From Pseudomonas alkylphenolica (GTDB lineage: Bacteria > Pseudomonadota > Gammaproteobacteria > Pseudomonadales > Pseudomonadaceae), in the NCBI RefSeq assembly GCF_000746525.1, contig NZ_CP009048.1:4963501-5027500 (forward strand): a stretch of DNA of 64,000 bases. The letters are read 5' to 3'. Numbering within the stretch: position 1 is the stretch's first letter; every line of letters starts with the position of its first letter. Below are positions 38,841 through 49,744 of this stretch, in pieces. Both the position numbers and the translations under genes were made by a program. The notes under the pieces are model-generated. The model was not told where the DNA came from. It searched no databases and saw only the letters and a program-made list of their open reading frames with translations.

Positions 38841-39479
38841 TCAATCTTGAGGACGCAACCGATACTGCGGCGGCAACTGGTCCAGGCCACTGATGGTCGC
38901 ATTCAGGCTCTTCCAGCGACCGTCCTTGATGCCATAGATACAGCCATGGACCGACAGGCTCTGACCGCGGTGCCAGGCATTCTGGACAATGGTGGTGTGA
39001 CCAACGTTGGCCACCTGCTGAATCACGTTCAGCTCGCACAGGCGATCAACCCGCTCCTCTTCGGTGGCAAGCTTGGCCAGCTCCACCCGATTCTCGTAAT
39101 ACAGGTCGCGAATCGAACGCAGCCAGCCGTCGATCAGGCCCAGTTGCCGGTCCTGCATCGAGGCGCGGACACCACCGCAACCGTAATGCCCGGTCACCAG
39201 AATGTGCTTCACCTTGAGTACATCCACGGCGTACTGGATCACCGACAGGCAGTTCAGGTCAGTGTGCAGCACCACGTTGGCGACATTACGGTGCACGAAC
39301 AGATCCCCCGGCAACATGCCGACGATCTCGTTGGCCGGCACCCGTGCGTCGGAACAACCGATCCAGAGGAATTCAGGGGTTTGCTGGCGGGCGAGCTTGG
39401 CGAAAAAATCCGGATCTTCCTGTTTGATCGCATCAGCCCAGCGTGCGTTGTTATCAATCAGTTCTTGTAGATCGTGCAT
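38841..39479 (-). CDS. can: Beta-class carbonic anhydrase
   Basis: A 212-residue zinc enzyme converting CO2 to bicarbonate. The ligands align with E. coli Can: Cys42, Asp44 and Arg46 (GCSDARVP), His98 and Cys101 (TGHYGCGG). The length is close to Can (220). It is followed by a REP pair; upstream, rimI is transcribed in the same direction 47 bases away. Confidence 0.95.
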   Translation of the reverse strand: MHDLQELIDNNARWADAIKQEDPDFFAKLARQQTPEFLWIGCSDARVPANEIVGMLPGDLFVHRNVANVVLHTDLNCLSVIQYAVDVLKVKHILVTGHYGCGGVRASMQDRQLGLIDGWLRSIRDLYYENRVELAKLATEEERVDRLCELNVIQQVANVGHTTIVQNAWHRGQSLSVHGCIYGIKDGRWKSLNATISGLDQLPPQYRLRPQD

Positions 39480-39526
39480 GTTCGCTTCTCATCAGTTGGA
39501 TGTTGCCGGGCTACAGTGACGCTCAC

Positions 39527-39979
39527 TTACTCGAACAAGGTACAGGCCATGACCAGCGCATCTTCGCGACCACCGGCAACCGGGTAGTAATCGCGGCGCC
39601 GCCCGATTTCATTGAAGCCGTAACGCTCGTACAGGCGATACGCCGACTGGTTGCTGGCGCGCACTTCAAGGAAGCACTCACGGCCGTTCATCTCGTAGGC
39701 GCGTTTCATCAGTTCTTCCAGCAGGCGCAAGCCCAGGCCGCGGCCCTGGCTTTCCGGCTTGACGGTGATGTTGAGCAGGTGCGCTTCGTCGATGATCACG
39801 TTGATCACGCCGTGGCCCACCTGCTGCTCGCCTTCGAACATCAGCCAGATTTCATAGGATTTTAGCCCGTCGAGGAAAATCCCCCGGGTCCAGGGGTGGC
39901 TGAAGGCGGCGTATTCGATCTTCAGTACGGCATCCAGATCCGCCTCGGTCATCCGGCGGAAACTGATCGTGTCACTCAT
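39527..39979 (-). CDS. rimI: Ribosomal protein S18 alanine N-acetyltransferase
   Basis: A 150-residue GNAT acetyltransferase. The acetyl-CoA loop ESQGRGLGLRLLEELM is near residue 78, and ASNQSAYRLYERYGFNEIGRRRDYY at the C-terminal side is typical for RimI. It overlaps the preceding gene (putative psi subunit) by 8 bases, as holD and rimI are paired in E. coli. Confidence 0.95.
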   Translation of the reverse strand: MSDTISFRRMTEADLDAVLKIEYAAFSHPWTRGIFLDGLKSYEIWLMFEGEQQVGHGVINVIIDEAHLLNITVKPESQGRGLGLRLLEELMKRAYEMNGRECFLEVRASNQSAYRLYERYGFNEIGRRRDYYPVAGGREDALVMACTLFE

Positions 39980-40763
39980 CGCTTGGTTTCCAGCGCGCCA
40001 TCAGCCGGCGCATGGCTTGCCAGACGTCCGCCTTGCGTTGCGGCTCGTCCATCAACAGTTCAAGGCCAGGCAAGGCCCAGGCAGTGCCCAGCCCCTCAAC
40101 CGGCAACTCGCGGTAATAAGCCTCGGCGTCCGCCTCACCGGCAAAACGCACGGCAGGCAGGCCAATCAGCCATAAACAGACACAGGGGGCCTCTTCAAGC
40201 CGGGCCTGAATGAAGCCCTGGACAAAATCGGTTGCTGCCTGCGGCCCCTGGTCGAGGTTGCCGCGTACCAGCAATGGCCAACGCACCGGCTCACCGACGA
40301 TCTGCGGGCTGTCGGGCAGACCGGCGGCGCGCAGCATGTCTTTGAGCAACAGATACGAAGGGTCGCGGCTCTGAAACGGCTGACCGGTGGCCAATTCCAC
40401 CAGCACCAGGCAACTGCCGGCACGCAGCAGTTGCAGCGCGAAACGCGGTGGCGGCACCGGTGCCGGCTTGGCGACCACCGGGGTCGCTTCAGCGGTTTCA
40501 GCGGGCTTGCTGGCGACCTTGGGCGTGCTGCCGGGTCGCGGGATCTCGATCTTCGGTCGCTCGCCACTGCGCGCCTGCGGCGCATTGACCGCCGCCCGCA
40601 CCGGCTCCGCCTGCGGCGCGTCGAACTCGGGCAACACCTCGGGTGCCAGCGGCAGCAACAGCTCCGGGCGCGACGGGGCGGCGAACGGCAGTTCGGTACG
40701 CGGCAGCCAGTGCACCACTTGCATGGCGTTGAGGTAAGCGCGGCGGCGGGACTCGATTAACAA
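39972..40763 (-). CDS. Probable pseudomonad psi subunit of DNA polymerase III (HolD-like)
   Basis: A 263-residue protein, MLIESRRRAYLNAMQVV then a WLPRTELPFA segment, a long Pro/Ala/Glu-rich linker (about residues 35-105), and a compact C-terminal domain. The short N-terminal peptide and linker resemble what is known for psi, which bridges the clamp loader and chi. It precedes rimI with an 8-base overlap, the same linkage as holD-rimI in E. coli; from memory, the divergent psi of P. aeruginosa is encoded by PA4679, which has this position. Automatic annotation often calls it TonB-like because of the Pro-rich linker; there is no membrane helix. Confidence 0.65.
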   Translation of the reverse strand: MLIESRRRAYLNAMQVVHWLPRTELPFAAPSRPELLLPLAPEVLPEFDAPQAEPVRAAVNAPQARSGERPKIEIPRPGSTPKVASKPAETAEATPVVAKPAPVPPPRFALQLLRAGSCLVLVELATGQPFQSRDPSYLLLKDMLRAAGLPDSPQIVGEPVRWPLLVRGNLDQGPQAATDFVQGFIQARLEEAPCVCLWLIGLPAVRFAGEADAEAYYRELPVEGLGTAWALPGLELLMDEPQRKADVWQAMRRLMARWKPSDE

Positions 40764-40942
40764 GAAGGATCGGCCATCTGTGGATAAGTCAGGGCCGATA
40801 TTCTAACGTTGTTCGCCGCTCGGCGCCGCTGTTGATCGGCAGAAAACCGCCCGACAGCAGGTTCAAACGATCAGGGGGTGAATCGACAGGCACCTGATGC
40901 AGTACAATCGGCGCTTTTATTTGGCAACGAGTCGACCCGCCA

Positions 40943-42220
40943 ATGATCGAACCCAAGCGCGTCCTGCGCGCCCTAGCCGAACACTGGGCCTTGCTTGAGC
41001 CGTTGTGCGAGCGCTTCGACGGGGGCACCCTGAGCCTCAGCGAACTGCGCCAGCAACTGGCCAACCAGCAGTTGGAGAGCACGCCCCAAGACATCACCAG
41101 CCTGCTCGACGTCTGGATCCGCCTGGATATCCTCGTGCCGGTGGCGAAAAGCCCCAACCGCTTCGAGCTCAACGCACAGATCCACGACTTCCTCGCCTAC
41201 CTGCGCCGCGAGCACCGCCTGGGCCTGTGCCTGGAGATCGAGGCCTACCTGCGTCACCTCGAGCGCCTGGCCGGACACATCCAGGACGCCTTCGAGATTC
41301 GCGATGGCAACGACCTGGCGCGCCAGCTGCGCCTGCTCGACATGCGCGTGCGCGATGTCCTGAAAAAGCTCGACAACGATGAGCAGGCGCTGGTCGCCGT
41401 GGCCGAACGGGCCAAGACCAGCGACCGCCAAATCCCCCTGCGCCAGCGTTATGCCGAGGTCCTGGCGACCTGGGACGAATACGTCGAGCCGATGATCCAG
41501 TTGGTCAATGCCGATGGCGCCTTCGAACAGGGCGTGCGCAAGGTCGAAACCGTGCTGCTGCGTCTGCTCGGCGAACAGGCCCGCCTCGGCCACCTGGTTG
41601 ATGACGACATGTTGCTGCGTACCCATGCGCGCATCCTCGAGATGCAGACCAGCGCCCAGCTGACCCTGCGCCATGCCCGCGAACTGCTGCTGCCGCTGCG
41701 TGAAGAAGCCCGCCGCCACAACGCCGTGACCCGTGGCGCCGCCCTGGCCCTCTCGGTGATCCGCCGCAAAGGCCTGGATGCGGTCCCGCAGGCGGCCATG
41801 CCGATGTTCACCCGCCCGCAGAGCACCTTCCTCGGCAGTGCCAGCCAGGTCGAAGCCTACGTGTATGCCCTGGCCCGCTTCGAACCCAAGCCGGCCAAGT
41901 TCCCCAAGGCGCACAAGAGCCACAAGGGCGAGGCCCCGCGCGCGCCGCGTACGGTCAAGGAAATGCTCGAGCGCTGCGAAGGCGCCCTGCCGCTGCCGGA
42001 CCTGATGGTCTGGCTACTGGACCAGGAGCCCGAAGGCGCCACCGACGAGCTGCTGTACTGGTTCTCGCGCCTGTCGCGGGAAAAACGCTTTACCCGCGAG
42101 CGCCTCGAGCGCCGCGAATACCTCACCCGCGAACACCTGGTCAGCCTGCGCTCCTTCGCCCTGACATCGAGCCGCGAACCATCGCCTGAGCCTACTGCGA
42201 GCCCTGCCCATGCATCTTGA
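40943..42220 (+). CDS. mksF: Condensin kleisin subunit MksF
   Basis: A 425-residue protein, first gene of the mksF-mksE-mksB operon (PA4684-PA4686 type; JetA-like). Kleisins link the SMC heads. The N-terminus MIEPKRVLRALAEHWALLEPL is a winged-helix-like region, followed by long helices. The Mks condensin acts in chromosome packing and segregation. A TACAAT -10-like element lies about 30 bases upstream of the ATG. It overlaps mksE by 11 bases. It may be annotated as a condensin subunit or JetA by different tools. Confidence 0.86.
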   Translation: MIEPKRVLRALAEHWALLEPLCERFDGGTLSLSELRQQLANQQLESTPQDITSLLDVWIRLDILVPVAKSPNRFELNAQIHDFLAYLRREHRLGLCLEIEAYLRHLERLAGHIQDAFEIRDGNDLARQLRLLDMRVRDVLKKLDNDEQALVAVAERAKTSDRQIPLRQRYAEVLATWDEYVEPMIQLVNADGAFEQGVRKVETVLLRLLGEQARLGHLVDDDMLLRTHARILEMQTSAQLTLRHARELLLPLREEARRHNAVTRGAALALSVIRRKGLDAVPQAAMPMFTRPQSTFLGSASQVEAYVYALARFEPKPAKFPKAHKSHKGEAPRAPRTVKEMLERCEGALPLPDLMVWLLDQEPEGATDELLYWFSRLSREKRFTRERLERREYLTREHLVSLRSFALTSSREPSPEPTASPAHAS

Positions 42221-42911
42221 TCTTTCCGAACTGCCTCAGCTCGCACCGATCTTCCGCGAGCTGTTCAAGGGTTTCCACATCAGCCGCCGCGACCCGGAGC
42301 TGTACGCCCAACTGTCGAACTTCCAGGACCAGTACCGCGGCCTGTTCAAGGCCCTGGGCTTCGAACTGGTGTGCGACACCCGTGGTTTCTACTATTTCGT
42401 CCCGGAGCTGGCCGCCGCGCAGGTCAACAAGACCGCCCAGCGCCTGTCGCTGTTCACCTTCATCCTGGTTGAACACCTGGCCGACCAGGGCCGCGATCCG
42501 ATGTCGGTCCTTGATGGCGGCAGCCTCGGCCGCGATGAACTGCCATCGATGCTGGAAAAATACCGCGACCTGTTCATTCAGGCCGAAGTGCAAACCCCGG
42601 ACGAGCTGGAAGAGAAGATCATGCGCCGCATGACCCAGCTCGGCTTTGCTCACGAAGAAAACGGTATCTACCGCTTCCTGCCGCCGATGCACCGTTTCCT
42701 CGATGTCTGTCTGTCGGTCCAGCAGGACCGCGACCTGGCCGCCAGCCTGCACAGCGCCCTGCCGCTGCCAACGCCGGTACTGGTCGAGGAAGAGAGCCCT
42801 GAAGAACTGAACCGCACCGACGACCCGCTCGACCTCAGCCCGTTCGAAGAAAGCGAAGAAGACGCCTTGGCCCGAGCCATCGCCGAAGAGCAACAGGAGA
42901 TTGACGCATGA
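42210..42911 (+). CDS. mksE: Condensin KITE subunit MksE
   Basis: A 233-residue protein, MHLDLSELPQLAPIFREL and so on, with a middle domain of winged-helix type (NKTAQRLSLFTFILVEHLAD) and an acidic C-terminus rich in Glu and Asp. It is the small accessory subunit of the Mks complex, binding the kleisin. It overlaps mksF by 11 bases and mksB by 4 (ATGA), so the three are made in a coupled way. Confidence 0.86.
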   Translation: MHLDLSELPQLAPIFRELFKGFHISRRDPELYAQLSNFQDQYRGLFKALGFELVCDTRGFYYFVPELAAAQVNKTAQRLSLFTFILVEHLADQGRDPMSVLDGGSLGRDELPSMLEKYRDLFIQAEVQTPDELEEKIMRRMTQLGFAHEENGIYRFLPPMHRFLDVCLSVQQDRDLAASLHSALPLPTPVLVEEESPEELNRTDDPLDLSPFEESEEDALARAIAEEQQEIDA

Positions 42912-45742
42912 GCCAGGAACGCTACGGCATTCGCCGCTTCGCACTGCTCAACACCGCCGGCTACAGCCTCGGCCTGTTCCCCCTGGAACACCCGCTGTCG
43001 GTCTACGGTGCCAACAACCTGGGCAAGAGCGCCTCGATCAACGCCCTGCAGTTCCCGATCCTGGCGCGCATGTCCGACATGAGCTTCGGCAAATACAGCC
43101 TGGAGCAGTCGCGCCGTTTCTACTTTGCCAGCGACACCAGCTACATCCTCTGCGAGGTCAACCTGCCCCACGGCCCGCACGTGATCGGCGTGGTCGGTCG
43201 CGGCCCGGGCGGCGGTTTCGGCCACCAGTTCTTCGCCTACGCCGGCGAGCTGGACCTGGCGCACTACCAGAAGGACGACACCTGCCTGCGCCAGAAGGAG
43301 TTGTTCAACAACCTGGAGCGCAATGGCCTCAAAGCCTACGAGCTCAAGCCTGACGAACTGCGACGCCTGCTGGTCGGCGGCCATACCACAATCCCGCTCG
43401 ACCTCACCCTGATCCCGCTGCGCTCCACCAGCGAGCAGAGCCTGAAAACCTTCCGCGCACTGTTCATCAACCTGCTGCACATGCGTGAAATCACTGCGGC
43501 CAAGCTCAAGCAGTTGTTCCTCGATGCCTTCGAGCACAGCCTGCGCTCGGGTAGCGTCGACTACATCGCCGCCTGCGAAGAGGCCTTCCGCGACGTGCGC
43601 CGCATGGAGCAGGACTACAACTCGCTGGTCGCTGCCGGCCCGCTGGTCGAGGCCCTGGCCAACGGCGTGGCCCAGCGCGACATCCTGCGCGGCAAGCTAC
43701 ATCGCCTGTCGCCGCTGCTCGATTCGTTGCTCGGCACCTGGCAGGACTACGCCAGTGCCCGTAAAGAAGAACTGGTGATCCAGGCCGAGCACTATAAGAA
43801 CGAACAGGACCACCTGCAGAACGACCAGCGCGGCGGTACCCAGGAGCTGATGCGCCTGGAACGCGAAATCACTGGCGTGCAGCGCTGGCTCGGCGAGCTG
43901 TCGGTGCTCAAGCACCGCTTCGCCCTGGTCGACGACGTCAAGGTTCTGGAGCAGCAACTGCTGGCCGCCAAGGACGCCCACGACGAACTCGCCGGTGCAT
44001 TGGCCCAATCCCGTCAGTTCAGCGCCGAAGACCTCGAAGAGCGTCTGCGCGACCTGGAAAAACGCCTGAAGTCGGTCAAGCAGCAGCTCGATCATGCCGA
44101 CAACAACAGCTATGCGCGCTTGCGCGAAGAGTTCTCGCAGCAGGACGTCGAGCGCTTGATGCGCCTGTTCAACGGCGCGTTGTTCAGCCTGCCACTGGGC
44201 GAGCGCGGCATCGAGCTGGATGACAGCGACGTCTGGGTCAAATCCCTGGAAGCGGTGCTCGACGGCTTCAAGGGCGAGCGTTTCGAAGCGCCAGGCCTGT
44301 CCATCGACCTGTCGCACATCGAGCCGCCTGCCCTGCAGGCCCTGGCCGACCGTGCCGCCCTGCGCGACCAGAAGGAACGCCTGGAGAAAGAGCTCAAGCA
44401 ACTCAAGACCCAGCAAGCCGTGGCCGCCGACCGTGCCGCGAGCAAGACCCAGACCGAAGCCCTGTACCAGCAGGTACTGGACGCGCAAAAGGCCCTGGAA
44501 GACTTCCGCCGCAGCGAAACCCTGGCCGCCGAAGAAGGTGACAAGCTTGAGCAACTGGCGCAGATGGAAGCGGCCCAGGACGAACTGAAGCGCTCCAGCG
44601 ACGCCTTCACCGAACGCGTCCAGCAACTGTCGGCCAAGCTGCAACTGGTCGGCCGCCAGATCGCCGACATGGAAGCCAAGCAACGCACCCTCGACGACGC
44701 CTTGCGCCGCCGCCAGTTGCTGCCGGCCGACCTGCCGTTCGGCACGCCGTTCATGGAGCCGGTCGACGACTCGATGGACAACCTGCTGCCCCTGCTCAAC
44801 GACTATCAGGACAGCTGGCAGGGCCTGCTGCGGGTCGACGGCCAGATCGAAGCGCTGTACGCCCAGGTGCGCCTCAAGGGCGTGGCCAAGTTCGACAGCG
44901 AAGACGACATGGAGCGCCGCCTGCAACTGCTGATCAACGCCTACTCGCACCGTACCGAAGAAGCCCTGACCCTGGGCAAGGCACGCCGCGCGGCCGTCAC
45001 CGACATTGCCCGGACCCTGCGCAACATCCGCAGCGACTACGACAGCCTCGAGCACCAGCTGGCGCTGTTCAACCGCGAGATCAACAAGCGTCAGGTGTCC
45101 AACCTGGAGAGCTTCCGCATTGTCCTGGCGCCGAACAAGGAAGCGCTCAAGCACATCGACCAGATCATCCACAGCGCCGGCCAGTACGAAGAAGGCGAGA
45201 CCCTGTCGGTGTTCGACCTGAGCGCCAGCGCCGAGCAGGACAACAAGAACGAAGAGGCCAAGGAGTACCTGGCGCGCCTGGTAGCGGCCAACCACAACCA
45301 GCTGGGCCTGAAGGACCTGTTCGAACTGGCCTTCGAGATCACCAAGGTCGGTGGCCAGCCGGTGATCCACACCGACATCGACGGTGCGGCGTCCAACGGC
45401 ACCACCATGACCATCAAGGCGCTGACCAACATGTACTTGTTGCTGCACCTGATGGACCGCGACCTGGCCGGTCGCGTGCGCCTGCCGTACTACCTGGACG
45501 AGGCGGCCGACATCGACGAACGCAACCAGGCGGCATTGCTGGAAACCAGCCTGCAGCTGGGCTTCGTGCCGATTCTGGCGAGTGTGAAGCCGCAGGTCTC
45601 GGCGCATGTCGCCATCGACCTGGAAGGCGGCAGCGGGCCGAACGGGATCTACATCGACGAGGCGGACTGGAAGTACATCAGCCGCCGGGATGTGGAGAAG
45701 GCGGTGGTGCGCAAAGAAGAAGAGGAAGAAGCTTCAGCCTGA
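42908..45742 (+). CDS. mksB: Condensin SMC-like ATPase MksB
   Basis: A 944-residue SMC-like protein. Walker A is GANNLGKS at residues 34-41. Two long coiled-coil arms (about 270-420 and 480-620, rich in Leu/Glu/Gln/Arg) flank a hinge-like part, and the Walker B region LPYYLDEAADIDERNQ lies near residue 860. It hydrolyses ATP to drive DNA loop formation. No mksG/jetD (TOPRIM nuclease) gene follows; a REP pair and then creA come next. So this is the housekeeping Mks type, not a complete Wadjet defence system. Confidence 0.92.
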   Translation: MSQERYGIRRFALLNTAGYSLGLFPLEHPLSVYGANNLGKSASINALQFPILARMSDMSFGKYSLEQSRRFYFASDTSYILCEVNLPHGPHVIGVVGRGPGGGFGHQFFAYAGELDLAHYQKDDTCLRQKELFNNLERNGLKAYELKPDELRRLLVGGHTTIPLDLTLIPLRSTSEQSLKTFRALFINLLHMREITAAKLKQLFLDAFEHSLRSGSVDYIAACEEAFRDVRRMEQDYNSLVAAGPLVEALANGVAQRDILRGKLHRLSPLLDSLLGTWQDYASARKEELVIQAEHYKNEQDHLQNDQRGGTQELMRLEREITGVQRWLGELSVLKHRFALVDDVKVLEQQLLAAKDAHDELAGALAQSRQFSAEDLEERLRDLEKRLKSVKQQLDHADNNSYARLREEFSQQDVERLMRLFNGALFSLPLGERGIELDDSDVWVKSLEAVLDGFKGERFEAPGLSIDLSHIEPPALQALADRAALRDQKERLEKELKQLKTQQAVAADRAASKTQTEALYQQVLDAQKALEDFRRSETLAAEEGDKLEQLAQMEAAQDELKRSSDAFTERVQQLSAKLQLVGRQIADMEAKQRTLDDALRRRQLLPADLPFGTPFMEPVDDSMDNLLPLLNDYQDSWQGLLRVDGQIEALYAQVRLKGVAKFDSEDDMERRLQLLINAYSHRTEEALTLGKARRAAVTDIARTLRNIRSDYDSLEHQLALFNREINKRQVSNLESFRIVLAPNKEALKHIDQIIHSAGQYEEGETLSVFDLSASAEQDNKNEEAKEYLARLVAANHNQLGLKDLFELAFEITKVGGQPVIHTDIDGAASNGTTMTIKALTNMYLLLHLMDRDLAGRVRLPYYLDEAADIDERNQAALLETSLQLGFVPILASVKPQVSAHVAIDLEGGSGPNGIYIDEADWKYISRRDVEKAVVRKEEEEEASA

Positions 45743-45747
45743 AGCTA

Positions 45748-45797
45748 ATCGCGGGGCAAGCCCGCTCCCACCAGTGGGAGCGGGCTTGCCCCGCGAT
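45748..45797. repeat. Inverted pair of REP elements, short spacer
   Basis: ATCGCGGGGCAAGCCCGCTC CCAC-CA-GTGGGAGCGGGCTTGCCCCGCGAT: the two units are almost back to back, forming a near-perfect 24-pair hairpin between convergent mksB and creA. Confidence 0.92.
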
Positions 45798-45812
45798 GAA
45801 TTCAACCCGGTG

Positions 45813-46271
45813 TTACTGCTGGGCCCACGGCAAGATCGGAATCGCCGTCACGGCGTTCTGCGGGCTGCCTTCGATCAAGCGGTCCGAGTACACCAGATAG
45901 ACCAGGGTATTGCGCTTCTTGTCGAGGAAGCGCACCACCTGCATGGTCTTGAACACCAGCGAGGTGCGCTCCTTGAACACCTCATCACCATCCTTGAGCT
46001 GCTCCTTGAAGCGAATCGGCCCCACCTGGCGACAGGCGATCGAGGCTTCGGCACGGTCCTCGGCCAGGCCCAGACCACCCTTGACGCCACCGGTCTTGGC
46101 CCGCGACAGGTAGCAGGTTACCCCTTCCACCTTCGGGTCGTCGAAAGCCTCGACGACGATACGGTCGTTCGGCCCGACAAACTTGAACACGGTCGACACC
46201 TGACCGATTTCCTCGGCCGAGGCCAGCACCGGCAGCGCCAGCAGTGCAGCAGTCACTATCCCTTTGAGCAC
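45813..46271 (-). CDS. creA: CreA family periplasmic protein
   Basis: A 152-residue protein with a signal peptide ([19 protein letters not shown], cut before EEIGQV). The mature part, [27 protein letters not shown] and [10 protein letters not shown], fits the CreA family, named for E. coli CreA whose role is unclear. It lies 10 bases downstream of proB and is the last gene of the rplU-rpmA-obgE-proB-creA run. Confidence 0.9.
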   Translation of the reverse strand: MLKGIVTAALLALPVLASAEEIGQVSTVFKFVGPNDRIVVEAFDDPKVEGVTCYLSRAKTGGVKGGLGLAEDRAEASIACRQVGPIRFKEQLKDGDEVFKERTSLVFKTMQVVRFLDKKRNTLVYLVYSDRLIEGSPQNAVTAIPILPWAQQ

Positions 46272-46281
46272 GGTTGTTTCC

Positions 46282-47400
46282 TCAGACCAGAATCAGGTTG
46301 TCGCGATGCACCAGCTCCGGCTCGGCGCTATAACCCAGCAGGCTTTCGATCGCCTCGGACGACTGCCCGATGATTTTCTGCGCCTCAAGGGCGCTGTAAT
46401 TGGCCAGACCGCGGGCGACCTCCAGGCCATCAGGGCCGACGCAAACCACCATCTCGCCACGGCGGAAGCTGCCCTGCACGGTCTTGACCCCGACCGGCAG
46501 CAGGCTCTTGTTGTCCTTGCGCAAGGCCTTCACCGCGCCGTCGTCGAGCACCAGGGTGCCTCGGGTCTGCAGGTGGCCGGCCAGCCATTGCTTGCGTGCC
46601 GCCAGCATGCCGCGCTCAGGCGACAGCAGGGTACCAAGACGCTCGCCGGCCTTGAGGCGGTCGAGCACGCGCTCCAGACGCCCGCCAACGATGATCGTGT
46701 GGGCACCGGAACGTGCAGCCAGACGCGCAGCACGCAGCTTGGTCTGCATGCCGCCACGGCCGAGGGCGCCACCGGTGCCACCGGCTACCGCATCCAGGCT
46801 CGGATCGTCGGCACGGGCTTCGTAGATCAACTTTGCATCAGGGTTGTTGCGCGGGTCGGCATCGAACATGCCGTCGCGGTCGGTGAGGATCACCAGCAGA
46901 TCGGCTTCGACCAGGTTGGCCACCAACGCGGCCAGGGTGTCGTTGTCACCGAAACGGATTTCGTCGGTGACCACCGTGTCGTTCTCGTTGATCACCGGCA
47001 CCACGCCCAGCTCGACGAGCGTGCGCAAGGTACTGCGGGCGTTGAGGTAACGCTTGCGGTCGGAGAGGTCATCGTGGGTCAGGAGGATCTGCGCGGTGTG
47101 CCGGCCATGCTCGGCAAAGCTCGACTCCCAGGCCTGCACCAGGCCCATCTGGCCGATTGAAGCCGCAGCCTGCAGCTCGTTCATCGCACTCGGTCGCTTG
47201 GCCCAGCCCAGACGGCTCATCCCGGCGGCAACCGCCCCGGACGACACCAATACCAGTTCCACACCCGCCTCATGCAACGCCACCATCTGCTCGACCCAGA
47301 CACCCATGGCGGCGCGATCCAGGCCCTTGCCATCTGCTGTCAGCAGGGCACTGCCGATCTTCACCACCCAGCGCTGCGCACCCGTCACCTTGCTCCGCAT
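46282..47400 (-). CDS. proB: Glutamate 5-kinase
   Basis: A 372-residue enzyme for the first step of proline synthesis. The amino-acid kinase domain begins [18 protein letters not shown] (residues about 12-29). A C-terminal PUA domain follows from about 280 ([21 protein letters not shown]). The length matches E. coli ProB (367). The ATG at 47400 gives [17 protein letters not shown]. It follows obgE by 75 bases, the arrangement typical of pseudomonads. Confidence 0.96.
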   Translation of the reverse strand: MRSKVTGAQRWVVKIGSALLTADGKGLDRAAMGVWVEQMVALHEAGVELVLVSSGAVAAGMSRLGWAKRPSAMNELQAAASIGQMGLVQAWESSFAEHGRHTAQILLTHDDLSDRKRYLNARSTLRTLVELGVVPVINENDTVVTDEIRFGDNDTLAALVANLVEADLLVILTDRDGMFDADPRNNPDAKLIYEARADDPSLDAVAGGTGGALGRGGMQTKLRAARLAARSGAHTIIVGGRLERVLDRLKAGERLGTLLSPERGMLAARKQWLAGHLQTRGTLVLDDGAVKALRKDNKSLLPVGVKTVQGSFRRGEMVVCVGPDGLEVARGLANYSALEAQKIIGQSSEAIESLLGYSAEPELVHRDNLILV

Positions 47401-47475
47401 CTTCTTCCAACCTATATAGATCTTTAGATACTAAAACGCCGCTCCAGAGAGCGGCGTTTAGTGTACTGCAACGAA

Positions 47476-48714
<1,239 letters not shown>

Positions 48715-48847
48715 TCAGCTGGACGAGCTGAGTGACACAAAGACATAAGGCTCTTGCAAAAGTGAGCGCGGCGGCCCCGTCACGACAGTAACAACCCACG
48801 CCGGCAGCCCATACAAACAGTTTTGCAAGAGACTCACCCCACAAACG

Positions 48848-48876
48848 AAAAAGCCCCGTCGCGAGACAGGGCTTTT
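48848..48876 (-). terminator. Terminator after rpmA
   Basis: On the minus strand: GCCCTGTCTCGCGACGGGGC with TTTTT following. It lies 16 bases past the rpmA stop, so obgE must be read through or started separately within 48700-48847. Confidence 0.85.
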
Positions 48877-48891
48877 CCAGCGTTCGCGCGA

Positions 48892-49149
48892 TTACTCGGC
48901 GACAACGCTCACGTAACGACGACCGAAGGCGCCTTTTACTTCGAACTTGATCTTACCCGCGATCTTGGCGAACAGGGTGTGATCCTTGCCCATGCCAACG
49001 CCGTAGCCAGCGTGGAATTGGGTGCCGCGCTGACGCACGATGATGTTGCCAGGAATGATAGCCTGGCCGCCATACATCTTCACGCCAAGGCGTTTGGCTT
49101 CTGAGTCGCGACCGTTACGGGTACTACCACCAGCTTTTTTGTGTGCCAT
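48892..49149 (-). CDS. rpmA: 50S ribosomal protein L27
   Basis: An 85-residue protein starting [20 protein letters not shown], the universal L27 N-terminus that reaches the peptidyl-transferase centre. GGAG lies upstream of the ATG (TGGAGAATTGAACC). It is 31 bases downstream of rplU and ends before a terminator. Confidence 0.98.
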   Translation of the reverse strand: MAHKKAGGSTRNGRDSEAKRLGVKMYGGQAIIPGNIIVRQRGTQFHAGYGVGMGKDHTLFAKIAGKIKFEVKGAFGRRYVSVVAE

Positions 49150-49180
49150 GGTTCAATTCTCCAGAAATGGATTCAGGCGA

Positions 49181-49492
49181 TTAAGCCGAAATACCGGTGA
49201 TCTTGATTTCGGTGAACCACTGGCGGTGGCCCATACGCTTCATGTGGTGCTTACGGCGGCGGAACTTGATGATGCGAACTTTGTCGTGACGACCTTGGGA
49301 GATCACTTCAGCAACAACTTTGGCACCAGCAACGACTGGAGCGCCGATGTTCACGTCGTCGCCATTGGCAACCAACAGAACGCGGTCGAAAGTCACGGAT
49401 TCGCCAGTGGCGACTTCCAGTTTTTCGATTTTCAGGTATTCACCTTCGGCGACTTTGTACTGCTTGCCACCGGTAACAATTACTGCGTACAT
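49181..49492 (-). CDS. rplU: 50S ribosomal protein L21
   Basis: A 103-residue protein, [20 protein letters not shown] to [16 protein letters not shown], exactly the normal L21 size. The start at 49492 has CGGAG 7 bases upstream; the longer frame to 49552 is leader. The C-terminal [14 protein letters not shown] binds 23S rRNA. A strong promoter lies 133 bases upstream. Confidence 0.98.
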   Translation of the reverse strand: MYAVIVTGGKQYKVAEGEYLKIEKLEVATGESVTFDRVLLVANGDDVNIGAPVVAGAKVVAEVISQGRHDKVRIIKFRRRKHHMKRMGHRQWFTEIKITGISA

Positions 49493-49624
49493 GGGTATTT
49501 CTCCGATAATCCTGCTCACCCAGCTCTTTATAGGAAGAGTATTGGCTGGCATGGCTGCATAGGGCTGGAACGGCCCAGTGCAATTGCGTAAGGCAGGTGC
49601 TGCCCAGGAAGTTCAGGGTGCGCG

Positions 49625-49653
49625 ATTGTACGCAAGCCGCTCGCCCCTTGCAA
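49625..49653 (-). promoter_or_regulatory. Sigma-70 promoter of rplU-rpmA
   Basis: On the minus strand: TTGCAA (49653-49648), 17-base spacer, TACAAT (49630-49625), with a CGCGC discriminator. The leader to the rplU start is about 125 bases. Confidence 0.75.
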
Positions 49654-49744
49654 GTCCCGCCCCCGGCCTGCGGGGACCGCGCCTTGACACGCCGGGACCC
49701 GCGACCTAGCATGCCGCGCAACCTTTATGGAGCACCTGTGGCCG

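Noticed and set aside
43697..45607. A 636-codon minus-strand frame inside mksB
   Set aside because: It is antisense to coiled-coil sequence; its Val/Gln/Leu-rich product reflects the complement of Glu/Leu/Gln codons.
40943..45742. A Wadjet-type anti-plasmid defence system
   Set aside because: The three condensin genes are present but the essential nuclease subunit JetD/MksG is not encoded on either side.
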